Program-made: the position numbers and the translations under genes
Notes under the pieces: generated by a model
The model's database searches: none
The model's input: only the letters and a program-made list of their open reading frames with translations
What the model was told of the DNA's origin: nothing
Shown: positions 8,735 to 16,736 of the stretch, one piece after another
How the letters are laid out: each line of letters begins with the position of its first letter
Position numbering within the stretch: position 1 is the stretch's first letter
Assembly: GCF_900112135.1 (NCBI RefSeq)
Contig: NZ_FOLC01000023.1
Location: 1 to 64,000 of the forward strand
DNA from: Collimonas sp. OK412
Lineage (GTDB): Bacteria > Pseudomonadota > Gammaproteobacteria > Burkholderiales > Burkholderiaceae_D
Direction: 5' to 3'
Length of the DNA stretch: 64,000 bases

Positions 8735-10048
8735 ATGAAAAGCGTTAAGAAAACAGAAGACAACAGCATGCTGCAAAAACGCCGCGCACTGCTGACCGGC
8801 GGCCTGGCGGCAGGGCTGGCGGCGACGGCGCTGCCGTCGGAACTGCTGGCCAAGGACAGCAAGGCCGCGGGCCTGGCCCTGGACCGCGCCAAGTGGGGCG
8901 CGCGCAACCATCAGCAGCTGCAAGCGCTGCTGGCGCGCAACGGCAACAGCAGCGCCGGCTACAATCCCAAGCGCCGGCCTTACGCGGTATTCGACTGGGA
9001 CAACACCAGCATCATGAACGATACCGAAGAGGCATTGCTCATGTACCAGATCAACACCCTGTCGTTCAAGCTGAGCCCGCAGGAAATGGGCGCCATCATC
9101 CGCCAGAACGTGCCGGCCGGGCCGTTCGCCGCCGACTTCAAGAACGCTGCCGGCAAGGCCGTCGAACTGGAAGCCATCTGCAGCGATATCGATGACGACT
9201 ACCAGTACCTGTACGACAATTATGAAAAACTGAAGGGCGGCAAGAAGCTGGAAGAAATCCGCGAAACCGCCCAGTTCCAGGATTTCCGCGCCAAGCTGTA
9301 TTACTTGTACGAAGCCGTCAACGAGACTTACGGTGTGAACGTCGGTTATCCGTGGGTGATCTATTTCTTCACCAACATGTCGGTGGCCGAAGTGCAGCAG
9401 CTGGCTGAAGCTTCCAACGACCACAACCTGGGCCTGGGGCTGGTCAAGACCAAGTACACCAGCCCGGCGGCGCAGCCCGGCCAGGCAGGCGTCGTCAGCG
9501 TGACGCACTTCCACGGGATCCGCCTGTGCACCGAGATCGCAACCTTGATGAATGCATTCGAGCAAAGCGGGATCGACGTCTACGTCAGCTCAGCCTCGCT
9601 GGAAGACGTGGTGGCAGTGTTTGCGACAACGCCGAAATACGGCTACAACGTCAAGCGCGAGCACGTGCTCGGGCTGCGCCTGGAAACCGCCAACGGCGTC
9701 TTCGTCAACCGCTATAAAGCCGGCTGGCCGCTCAACTGGGGCCCGGGAAAAACCGAAGTCATCAAGAAAGAACTGGTCGCGGCCAAGGGTTACGGCCCGG
9801 TCTTCGTCGCCGGCGACAGCGATGGCGACTACGACATGCTGCGCGATTTCGCCGACACCCAGCTGGGCGTGATCGTCAACCGCATGAAGAAAGGCAAGAT
9901 CGGCGACCTCTCGAAGCTGGCCGCCGAGCAGATCCCGGCCAAGTCGCCGCGTTTCCTGCTGCAAGGCCGCAACGAGCAGACCGGCAACTGGATGCCGTCG
10001 GAAGCCAGCATCAAGTACGGCAAGACCGGCGAAACGCTGCTCGGCTGA
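8735..10048 (+). CDS. Secreted HAD-superfamily phosphatase (phosphorylcholine phosphatase-like)
   Basis: Predicted exported phosphomonoesterase, 437 residues. After MLQKRR comes a hydrophobic stretch LLTGGLAAGLAATALP ending near LLA, a Tat-like or Sec signal. HAD motif I is FDWDNTS (first Asp nucleophile), the Ser in YVSSAS fits motif II, and motif IV is AGDSDGDYDMLRDF. The layout resembles the periplasmic phosphorylcholine phosphatases of pseudomonads, which free choline and phosphate. Start at 8735 is set by CAGGGAGT six bases upstream. It is followed by a PhnD-like binding protein on the same strand, which supports a role in phosphorus or choline-ester scavenging, but the substrate is an inference. 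Confidence 0.75.
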   Translation: MKSVKKTEDNSMLQKRRALLTGGLAAGLAATALPSELLAKDSKAAGLALDRAKWGARNHQQLQALLARNGNSSAGYNPKRRPYAVFDWDNTSIMNDTEEALLMYQINTLSFKLSPQEMGAIIRQNVPAGPFAADFKNAAGKAVELEAICSDIDDDYQYLYDNYEKLKGGKKLEEIRETAQFQDFRAKLYYLYEAVNETYGVNVGYPWVIYFFTNMSVAEVQQLAEASNDHNLGLGLVKTKYTSPAAQPGQAGVVSVTHFHGIRLCTEIATLMNAFEQSGIDVYVSSASLEDVVAVFATTPKYGYNVKREHVLGLRLETANGVFVNRYKAGWPLNWGPGKTEVIKKELVAAKGYGPVFVAGDSDGDYDMLRDFADTQLGVIVNRMKKGKIGDLSKLAAEQIPAKSPRFLLQGRNEQTGNWMPSEASIKYGKTGETLLG

Positions 10049-10186
10049 GCCTGTTGCACGCCGGCTGCCAGCAGGCAGGCAGCCGGCTCCTGCAGTCATT
10101 CCCCATATCGAACCACCCGGCCGCTGCCTTGGCGCGGCCGATGCACCCGTTTTCCATCAACACCCGCAATAACCAGATAGGCATTT

Positions 10187-11185
10187 ATGAAGAGATTACT
10201 GAAAACCGTACTTGTATTGTGTTCCATGCTCGCGTCCTGCGCATTCGCCAAGGATGACGACGCGCCGAGGAAAATCACCATCGGCCTGATCGCCACCACC
10301 ACCGCGGAAGATACCCAGAAACGCTGGCAGCCGGTGCTTGACGATTTCGCGAAATATACAAAAATGGAAGTCCGCGCGGTGGTGTCCACCAACTACAGCG
10401 ATATCCTGGCCGGCCTCAAATCCAACACCATTCAGGTCGCCTGGCTGAGCAGCAAGATCGCGCTGGAAGCGGTGGAAGACAACCAGTCGACCATCTTTGC
10501 GCAGATGGTCAAGAAAGACGGTTCGCACGGCTATAACTCGGTACTGATCACGCCGGCCAAGAGCCCGCTCAAATCGTTCGACGACATCGTGGCCAACAAG
10601 GGCGTCTACACCTTCTACGACGGCGACAAGAGCTCGACCTCGGGTTACCTGGTGCCGGCTTATTACGCCTTCGCCAAGAACAAGGTGGAGCCGGAACGGC
10701 TGTTCAAGACCATTACGGTCGGCAACCACAAGAAGAACCTGCAGGCGGTGATCGCCGGCCAGGTCGACGTCGCCACCAACAATACCGAGGAACTGGACCG
10801 TTTGAAAAAAGAATCGCCGGAGCAGTTCAGCAAGCTGCGGGTGATCTGGTCGTCGCCCCTGATTCCCAATGATCCGCTGCTGTACCGCAAGGACCTGCCG
10901 GCCGCGTCCAAGGCCAGGATCGAAGAGTTCTTCGTCACCTACGGCAAGCCGAAAAATCCGGCCAGCCAGCCCGACGTCCTGCAGAACATCCTCGACCTGT
11001 CCGGCTTCCAGCATTCCACCGACGCCCAGCTCAAGCCGATCGCCGACCTCACCATGTTCGGCCTGCTGCGCAACAACATGTACGACAGCAAACTAAGCAC
11101 GGCGCAAAAGCAGAAAGCCTTTGAAGAAATTACCGCACGTTTCGGCAAGCTGAGCATGGCGCTGGAAATGGCGCGCATACGGTAA
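10187..11185 (+). CDS. phnD: PhnD-like phosphate/phosphonate substrate-binding protein
   Basis: Periplasmic binding protein of the phosphonate ABC transporter type, 332 residues. It starts with a Sec signal (MKRLLKTVLVLCSMLASCAFA) and then the type II fold: ITIGLIATTTAEDTQKRWQPVLDDFAKYTKMEVRAVV, AWLSSKIALEAV, and the anion-binding segment DGDKSSTSGYLVPAYYAF. No phnC or phnE permease or ATPase lies nearby, so it works with distant transporter parts or as a sensor input. It is 138 bp downstream of the phosphatase gene and may be co-transcribed. It converges on the histidine kinase gene. Confidence 0.85.
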   Translation: MKRLLKTVLVLCSMLASCAFAKDDDAPRKITIGLIATTTAEDTQKRWQPVLDDFAKYTKMEVRAVVSTNYSDILAGLKSNTIQVAWLSSKIALEAVEDNQSTIFAQMVKKDGSHGYNSVLITPAKSPLKSFDDIVANKGVYTFYDGDKSSTSGYLVPAYYAFAKNKVEPERLFKTITVGNHKKNLQAVIAGQVDVATNNTEELDRLKKESPEQFSKLRVIWSSPLIPNDPLLYRKDLPAASKARIEEFFVTYGKPKNPASQPDVLQNILDLSGFQHSTDAQLKPIADLTMFGLLRNNMYDSKLSTAQKQKAFEEITARFGKLSMALEMARIR

Positions 11186-11210
11186 ACCCGTGCCGGCGCA
11201 GCCTGCGCTG

Positions 11211-12623
11211 TCAGGCTGTCGCCATGTTATCCGGGAAATACAGGCTGAAACGGATCAGCCCTTCGCCCGAACAGGCGACATCCGCGCTGCCGCCATGCAC
11301 CAGCATGATGGCGCGCACGATGGCCAGGCCCAGGCCGTTCGATTCGGTATATTCGCTGCGCGACTTGTCGCCGCGGTAAAAACGGTCGAACAGCCGTTCC
11401 AGCTGCTCCGGCGGAATCGGATCGCCCTGGTTCTCCACCTCGACATGCACTCCCTTCGCCTGCGGCCGGCTGCTGAGCCGCACCGTGCTGCCGGGCACCG
11501 CATAACGCACCGCATTCACCACCAGGTTGCTGACCGCGCGCCGCCACATCACCGGGCTGGCCTGCACCTTGCCGCTGGCGTCGACCTCGAGCCGGATGCC
11601 GCGCTCTTCGGCCACGCCTTCAAAATAATCGGCAATCTTGTGCAGCTCGTCGGCCAGCACCAGCGGCGTTTTTTCCACCGCCAGCCCGGCGTGGTCGGCA
11701 TACGCCAGGAACAGGATGTTTTCAACGATCCGGCTCAGGCGCTCCAGCTCCTCCAGGTTCGATTCCAGCACCTGCTGGTATTCGGCGGCGCTGCGCACCT
11801 GTCCGAGGGTGACCTGGGTCTGCCCCATCAATGCCCCGATCGGCGTGCGTATCTCGTGCGCCAGGTCGGCGGAAAACTGCGACAGATGTTCGTAGCCGTC
11901 GGCCAGCCGGTCCAGCATTGCATTGAATGACGCCGCCAGCCGCCGCAGTTCCTGCGGCGCGTCTTCTTCCCGCAGGCGTATCGCGATATTGGTCGGGCTG
12001 ACTTCGGCGGCGCGGCCGGCCATCGCCGTCAGCGGCAGGAAACCGCGCTTGAGCACCAGGAACCCCAGCAGCGCCGCCAGCAGCACCGACACCGCAGCCG
12101 CTGCCATCACTTGCCAGTAATAGCGCGCCAGGATATGCGACTCCTGGGTCATCACATGGGCGCCGGTAATCATGACCACGGTGCCGTCGCCGCCGACGTC
12201 GGCCAGCGCCGCTACCCAGCGCACCCGCACGCCGTCGGCGCGCACGCCCTCGTGCAGCTGCACCAGCGTCAGCGGCTGGCCCAGGCTTTGCGGCGTCATT
12301 GGCGGCGGCGTCATGTTGTCGGGATTGACGCGTACGAACGGCGCCTGGCCCGGATAAGCGAACATCAGCACATCCTGTTCGCTGCCCAGCATGGTTTCAA
12401 ACAGGGTCGGCCGGTCTTCCATCTGCTTGACGTTGTACAGGTCATGCAGCAGGTGGCGGAAATGCTCGACCTTGCCGATCAGGGAATAGTCGGCACGGGT
12501 TTCCAGCGCCTGCCGGGTCGACGAATACAGGTACATGCCGAGGATGCTGACGATCGCGTAGGCGATCAGCGCGAACAGGAAAGTCACGCGCGCCGTCAGC
12601 GACTGCCTGCGCCAGGCGTTCAT
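11211..12623 (-). CDS. Sensor histidine kinase, CusS/HprS type
   Basis: Inner-membrane kinase of a two-component system, 470 residues. One TM segment lies near residues 14-32, a periplasmic sensor of about 150 residues follows, a second TM ([18 protein letters not shown]), then HAMP, the phospho-acceptor box [12 protein letters not shown], and an ATPase domain with [18 protein letters not shown] and [11 protein letters not shown]. It overlaps the response regulator by 4 bp (ATGA). Family members sense periplasmic copper or silver (CusS) or oxidants (HprS); the adjoining molybdoenzyme genes favour the second, but the sequence does not decide. Confidence 0.88.
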   Translation of the reverse strand: MNAWRRQSLTARVTFLFALIAYAIVSILGMYLYSSTRQALETRADYSLIGKVEHFRHLLHDLYNVKQMEDRPTLFETMLGSEQDVLMFAYPGQAPFVRVNPDNMTPPPMTPQSLGQPLTLVQLHEGVRADGVRVRWVAALADVGGDGTVVMITGAHVMTQESHILARYYWQVMAAAAVSVLLAALLGFLVLKRGFLPLTAMAGRAAEVSPTNIAIRLREEDAPQELRRLAASFNAMLDRLADGYEHLSQFSADLAHEIRTPIGALMGQTQVTLGQVRSAAEYQQVLESNLEELERLSRIVENILFLAYADHAGLAVEKTPLVLADELHKIADYFEGVAEERGIRLEVDASGKVQASPVMWRRAVSNLVVNAVRYAVPGSTVRLSSRPQAKGVHVEVENQGDPIPPEQLERLFDRFYRGDKSRSEYTESNGLGLAIVRAIMLVHGGSADVACSGEGLIRFSLYFPDNMATA

Positions 12624-13300
12624 GGATCTTCCGCAAACATGTAGCCGATGCTGCGTACCGTGTGTATCAGTTTATGCTCGAAGGGATTGTCGATCTTGGC
12701 GCGCAGGCGCTTGATGGCGACATCGACCACATTGGTGTCGCTGTCGAAATTCATGTCCCATACCTCTGACGCGATGACGGTGCGCGACAGCGGCTCGCCC
12801 TTGCGCTTGACCAGCAAGTGCAGCAGCAGGAATTCCTTGTTGGTCAGCACGATGTCGATGCCCTGGCGCGTGACCTTGCGCCGCAGCAGGTCGAGCTGGA
12901 GGTCGGCGACCTGGAAAAAATCCAGCTCATGCGACTCGCGCACCACGCCGCGCCGCAACAGGGTGCGGATGCGCAGCAGCAGTTCGGTAAACGAAAACGG
13001 CTTGACCAGGTAATCGTCGGCGCCCAGTTCAAGGCCGCGGATGCGGTCGTTGACGTGGTCGCGCGCGGTCAGGAAGATCACCGGCAAATCGCGCTTGGCG
13101 CGCAAGGCGCCCATGATTTTCCAGCCGTCGGTGCCGGGCAGCATGACGTCCAGCACCACCAGCTCGTAGCTGTTTTCCAGCGCCATGTGCAGGCCGTCGC
13201 TGCCGTTGCGGACCAGGTCGACCGCATAGCCGGATTCGCGCAAGCCTTTCTTGAGGTAAGCGCCGGTCTTGGGATCGTCTTCGATGACGAGGATGGACAT
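12620..13300 (-). CDS. OmpR-family response regulator, CusR/HprR type
   Basis: Transcription factor partner of the kinase encoded just downstream, 226 residues. The receiver domain has IEDD near residue 8, the phosphorylated Asp in [13 protein letters not shown], the T switch (FLTARD) and K in YLVKPFSF. The C-terminal winged helix has [52 protein letters not shown], the classic heavy-metal regulator signature. The divergent intergenic region holds a perfect CusR/HprR-type palindrome, so it probably controls both its own operon and the molybdoenzyme genes. Confidence 0.92.
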   Translation of the reverse strand: MSILVIEDDPKTGAYLKKGLRESGYAVDLVRNGSDGLHMALENSYELVVLDVMLPGTDGWKIMGALRAKRDLPVIFLTARDHVNDRIRGLELGADDYLVKPFSFTELLLRIRTLLRRGVVRESHELDFFQVADLQLDLLRRKVTRQGIDIVLTNKEFLLLHLLVKRKGEPLSRTVIASEVWDMNFDSDTNVVDVAIKRLRAKIDNPFEHKLIHTVRSIGYMFAEDP

Positions 13301-13365
13301 GCTGGGCCTGGGTTTTAACCGGTGATGGAAACACGCTCCATTCTATCAATTCGCCTGCCGCGAAT

Positions 13366-13383
13366 AATGACAATATTGTCATT
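13366..13383. promoter_or_regulatory. CusR/HprR-type operator
   Basis: The sequence AATGACAATATTGTCATT is a perfect 18-bp palindrome and matches the known CusR/HprR core ATGACAA-N2-TTGTCAT. It sits 65 bp upstream of the response regulator start and about 70 bp upstream of the divergent gene at 13453, the right position to control both. Confidence 0.85.
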
Positions 13384-13452
13384 CATATGTCACCGATAAG
13401 ACACTGCAGCGGTCCTAGACTGGGATTCCCAGCAACCACCGAGACCGTTTTC

Positions 13453-14076
13453 ATGAAAACCACACAACTTCTGCGCCGGCTTGTTCCTGTATTGGCGGCA
13501 TCCGCTTTCCTGGCCTACGGCGGCATCGCCGCCGCCCAAACCGCTGCGCCGGTGGTGCGGGTGCGCGCCACCATCGACAAGGTCAATCCCGACAGCCTCG
13601 AAGTCAGCACCAAGGCCGGCAAGAAACAGACCTTGAAACTGGCGCCGGACCTGATGCTGTTCTCGGTCAGCCATGCGGCGATCACCGATATCAAATCCGA
13701 CAGCTTCATCGGCAGCGCCGCCGTGCCGCTGCCCGACGGCAGCCTGAAAGCGCTGGAAGTGCATGTATTCCCGGCCGGGATGAAGGTCGGCGAAGGCCAT
13801 TACGCCTGGGACCTGGGCAAGAAGAGCAGCATGACCAACGGCACCGTCGGCGATGTGGTGGTGACCAGCGGCCGCACCATCACGGTCAAGTACCCGGATG
13901 GCGAAAAGAAGATCGTGGTGCCGCCTGACGTCCCTATCGTCAGCCTCAACAAGGGTGACCGCAGCCTGCTGGTGGCTGGCGCGCACGGCGTGTTTTTTGT
14001 CAGCAAGGCTGCCGACGGCAGCGATGTTGTCGGCCGCGCCACGGTTGGCGTCGATGGCGTAGTGCCGCCGATGTAA
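13453..14076 (+). CDS. Exported protein of unknown function (OB-fold, DUF5666-like)
   Basis: 207 residues with a Sec signal (MKTTQLLRRLVPVLAASAFLAYGGIAAAQ). The mature part alternates short strands: VVRVRATIDKVNPDSLEVSTKAGKK, then FIGSAAVPLPDGSLKALEVHVF, then TVGDVVVTSGRTITVKYPDGEKKIVVPPDVPIV. This pattern resembles small beta-barrel DUF5666 repeats. No cysteine or metal site is evident. It is the first gene of a probable three-gene operon with the cytochrome b and molybdoenzyme. In Escherichia coli the equivalent place next to hprRS is held by hiuH, but this protein has no HiuH motifs. Start at 13453 gives a clean signal peptide. Confidence 0.7.
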   Translation: MKTTQLLRRLVPVLAASAFLAYGGIAAAQTAAPVVRVRATIDKVNPDSLEVSTKAGKKQTLKLAPDLMLFSVSHAAITDIKSDSFIGSAAVPLPDGSLKALEVHVFPAGMKVGEGHYAWDLGKKSSMTNGTVGDVVVTSGRTITVKYPDGEKKIVVPPDVPIVSLNKGDRSLLVAGAHGVFFVSKAADGSDVVGRATVGVDGVVPPM

Positions 14077-14150
14077 TGCCGTTTGCGGACGGCCGGTATG
14101 TGCGAAATACCACACTGGCTGTCCGCGGCGATTCTTGACAAGGTATTTCC

Positions 14151-14810
14151 ATGGCGACTGCTGACCAACCTCGCGCCCGCGCGCGCATCATCCATCCGTT
14201 GCTGGTGCGCGTGGTCCACTGGATCAACGCCTTCGCCATCGTCTGCATGGTGATGAGCGGCTGGGCAATCTACAACGCCTCGCCGCTGTTCGGCTTCGAT
14301 TTCCCGCGCTGGGCCACGCTCGGCGGCTGGCTCGGCGGCGCGATTGCCTGGCACCTGGCGGCGATGTGGCTGCTGGTGGCGAACGGCTTGATCTATGTCG
14401 GCTACGGTTTCCTGGCCGGCCATTTCCGCCGCCATTTCCTGCCGCTGCGGCCGCGCGACCTGCTGCGCGATGCCAAGGATGCGCTGGCTTTCAGGCTGGC
14501 GCACCAGCCTGGCATCTACAACGCCGTGCAGCGCCTGATGTACATCGTCGTGCTGCTGCTCGGCGTGCTGGTGGTGGCGTCCGGCCTGTCGATCTGGAAG
14601 CCGGTGCAACTGGACGGCCTGGCCAGCCTGTTCGGCGGCTACGATACCGCGCGCCGCGTGCACTTTATCGCGATGGCCGGCATCGTGGCGTTCGTCATGG
14701 TGCACCTGGCGCTGGTGCTGATCGTGCCGAGCACCCTGCTGCCGATGCTGACCGGGCGGGCGCCGCGCCACGCACATGACAAGACCTCGAAACAGGAGCA
14801 GCAGGCATGA
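14151..14810 (+). CDS. Membrane cytochrome b (b561 / hydrogenase-type)
   Basis: Di-haem b membrane subunit, 219 residues, four TM helices. The first helix follows IHPLLVRVVHWINAFAIVCMVMSGW with a histidine ligand, with further histidines in IAWHLAAMWLL, and RRVHFIAMAGIVAFVMVHLALVLIV at the end. Members move electrons between the quinone pool and a periplasmic partner enzyme. Its stop overlaps the start of the molybdoenzyme gene (ATGA), so the two probably form one membrane-anchored oxidoreductase. Unlike E. coli MsrQ, it is of the b561 rather than ferric-reductase type. Confidence 0.85.
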   Translation: MATADQPRARARIIHPLLVRVVHWINAFAIVCMVMSGWAIYNASPLFGFDFPRWATLGGWLGGAIAWHLAAMWLLVANGLIYVGYGFLAGHFRRHFLPLRPRDLLRDAKDALAFRLAHQPGIYNAVQRLMYIVVLLLGVLVVASGLSIWKPVQLDGLASLFGGYDTARRVHFIAMAGIVAFVMVHLALVLIVPSTLLPMLTGRAPRHAHDKTSKQEQQA

Positions 14811-15565
14811 GCGATAAGAAAAAGAACCTGCCGAAGAATAGCGAACTGCAGCCCGAGCTGGTGCAGCTGCAGCGCCGCCTGTTCCTGCGTTCGGGCCTGT
14901 CGCTGGGGGCGCTGTCGCTGCTGTCCGGCTGCAACCTGCAGGATGGCGACCAGGTCGACAAGGTATTGTGGGCGATGTCGCGCTGGAACGACCGGGTGCA
15001 AGCCATGCTGTTCCGCCCCAGCCACCTGGCGCCGACTTATCCGGCCAGCATGATCACCAAGCCGTTCCCGTTCAACGCATTCTACGACGCCGATTCGGCA
15101 CCGGAAATCGATGGCGATACCTACAAGCTGGAAGTTTCCGGCCTGGTGCGCGACAAGCGCAGCTGGAACCTGGCGCAGCTGCGCGCCCTGCCGCAAGCGT
15201 CGCAGATCACGCGCCATATCTGCATCGAAGGCTGGAGCGCCATCGGCCAGTGGAGCGGCGTGCCGTTCCGCACCTTCCTCGCCCACATCGGCGCCGATAC
15301 GACGGCGAAGTATGTCGGCTTCAAATGCGCCGACCGCTATTACTCCAGCATCGACATGGCCACCGCCTTGCATCCGCAGACCATCCTGGCGCTGGATTTC
15401 GGCCAGGAGCCGCTGCCGACGGAATACGGCTATCCGCTGAAACTGCGGGTGCCGACCAAGCTGGGTTTCAAGAATCCCAAGCATATCGCCGCCATCTTCG
15501 TCACCAATGACAACCCGGGCGGTTATTGGGAAGACCAGGGCTACAACTGGTTCAGCGGGTCCTGA
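14807..15565 (+). CDS. YedY-like (sulfite oxidase fold) molybdopterin oxidoreductase
   Basis: Periplasmic mononuclear molybdenum enzyme, 252 residues. The N-terminus has QRRLFLRSG then a hydrophobic segment ending LLSGC, which reads as a Tat-type signal with a lipobox, so it may be a lipid-anchored protein. The molybdenum ligand is the cysteine of HICIEGWSAIGQWSGVP; GFKCADRYYSS and PLPTEYGYPLKLRVPTKLGFKNPKHI complete the fold. It takes electrons from the cytochrome b encoded upstream. By neighbourhood (CusRS/HprRS-type regulator and box) a methionine-sulfoxide reductase role like MsrP is plausible; the substrate is not proven. Confidence 0.85.
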   Translation: MSDKKKNLPKNSELQPELVQLQRRLFLRSGLSLGALSLLSGCNLQDGDQVDKVLWAMSRWNDRVQAMLFRPSHLAPTYPASMITKPFPFNAFYDADSAPEIDGDTYKLEVSGLVRDKRSWNLAQLRALPQASQITRHICIEGWSAIGQWSGVPFRTFLAHIGADTTAKYVGFKCADRYYSSIDMATALHPQTILALDFGQEPLPTEYGYPLKLRVPTKLGFKNPKHIAAIFVTNDNPGGYWEDQGYNWFSGS

Positions 15566-15580
15566 ACCGGCATCCCGGGT

Positions 15581-15799
15581 TCATTCTCCGCGTTCGCTGC
15601 AGCATGGGCAGCCGCGATGCTGGCCCATCAGGTGCGGCGTGCCGGCGTCTTCGTTCCGGTCCAGCGTCTGCATGAACGCAGCCAGCAGTTTTTCCATGCT
15701 GGCCAGGCGGTCAGCCGGGGTCATGGAGCCAGGCTGGTTTTCCTGATCCGCCGTTGCTGCCAGCCACGGTGCGACGGCCTTCCTTGCGTTGGCGTTCAT
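15581..15799 (-). CDS. Small protein coupled to queH
   Basis: 72 residues, starting at an ATG that overlaps the queH stop by 4 bp, which argues for translational coupling and a real gene. The N-terminal half is helical ([24 protein letters not shown]); the end carries HRGCPCCSE, a CxCC cluster with a nearby histidine that could bind metal. I do not recognise a family. Its place suggests a link to tRNA queuosine synthesis, but nothing else supports this. Confidence 0.6.
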   Translation of the reverse strand: MNANARKAVAPWLAATADQENQPGSMTPADRLASMEKLLAAFMQTLDRNEDAGTPHLMGQHRGCPCCSERGE

Positions 15800-16458
15800 T
15801 GTTTTTCCTCTTGGCCGTAAAACTTCTCGCAGATCTTGATCCGCTCACGCCCCTGTTCCTTGCGCCAGCGGTTGGTGTCGCGCAGCGAGTAGACGCAGCC
15901 GCAATATTCCTGCTGGTAGAAATTCTCGCGCTTGGAGATTTCGATCATGCGCGCCGATCCGCCCTGCTTGCGCCAGTTGTAGTCCCAATAGGTGATGCCG
16001 GGATAATGCGCCGCCGCGCGCGCGCCGCAACCGTTGATCTGCGCCATGTCCTTCCAGCGCGAAATCCCGAGCGAGCTGCTGATCACCGGGAAGCCGTGTT
16101 CGTAGGCGTACAGCGCGCTGCGCTCAAAGCGCATGTCGAAACACATGGTGCAGCGCTTGCCGCGCTCCGGTTCGTCTTCCATGCCCTGGGCGCGGGCGAA
16201 CCAGTTGTCGAGGTCGTAGTCGGCATCGATGAACGGTATGCCGTGCTGCTCGGCGAAGCGGATGTTTTCATCCTTGCGCAACGCGTATTCGCGTTGCGGG
16301 TGGATATTCGGATTGTAGAAATAGATCGAGAAATCGATCTCGCTGGCGAGCAGGGCTTCCATCACTTCGCCCGAGCAGGGCGCGCAGCAGGAATGCAATA
16401 ACAGCTTGTGGTGGCCGCCCGGCAGGACGAGTTTCTGGCGTTGGGTCATGGTCGGCAT
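15796..16458 (-). CDS. queH: Epoxyqueuosine reductase QueH
   Basis: Last step of queuosine synthesis in tRNA: reduction of epoxyqueuosine, the non-cobalamin alternative to QueG. 220 residues with the family cysteines: [10 protein letters not shown] near the N-terminus, [16 protein letters not shown] in the middle and EYCGCVYSL near the end, ligands for an Fe-S cluster and metal. [11 protein letters not shown] is a conserved block. The start is not well fixed (ATG at 16458 or 16449; no clear ribosome site). It leads a two-gene unit with the small cysteine-containing protein downstream. Confidence 0.92.
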   Translation of the reverse strand: MPTMTQRQKLVLPGGHHKLLLHSCCAPCSGEVMEALLASEIDFSIYFYNPNIHPQREYALRKDENIRFAEQHGIPFIDADYDLDNWFARAQGMEDEPERGKRCTMCFDMRFERSALYAYEHGFPVISSSLGISRWKDMAQINGCGARAAAHYPGITYWDYNWRKQGGSARMIEISKRENFYQQEYCGCVYSLRDTNRWRKEQGRERIKICEKFYGQEEKQ

Positions 16459-16736
16459 CAGGAAATGCGGCTGCCAGGGGCGAGGCAGCGCTTATTGCCG
16501 AGTGTCTCGATTCGCACCGGCGGCGTCAAGCGACAAACTCTCAAGTTTGCATGAGCCAAATTCATACAGCCGGCCACGCGTCCAGCCGAGCCAGGCCGGC
16601 GTGCGCCTTGCCAAGGTTCTCAACGATGCTTCAGGCAACGCCACGGCCGCGGGCGCTGCCGTCCTGGTATCGCCGTTTGCCGGGAAAAAATGAAATATAC
16701 GCCCTGGTCGCCGGACGGCGACCAGCGCAGCGCTGC

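Noticed and set aside
13453-14076. HiuH (hydroxyisourate hydrolase) identity by analogy with E. coli hprRS-hiuH-msrPQ
   Set aside because: The protein lacks transthyretin-like motifs such as the C-terminal YRGS; it looks like a small OB-fold protein.
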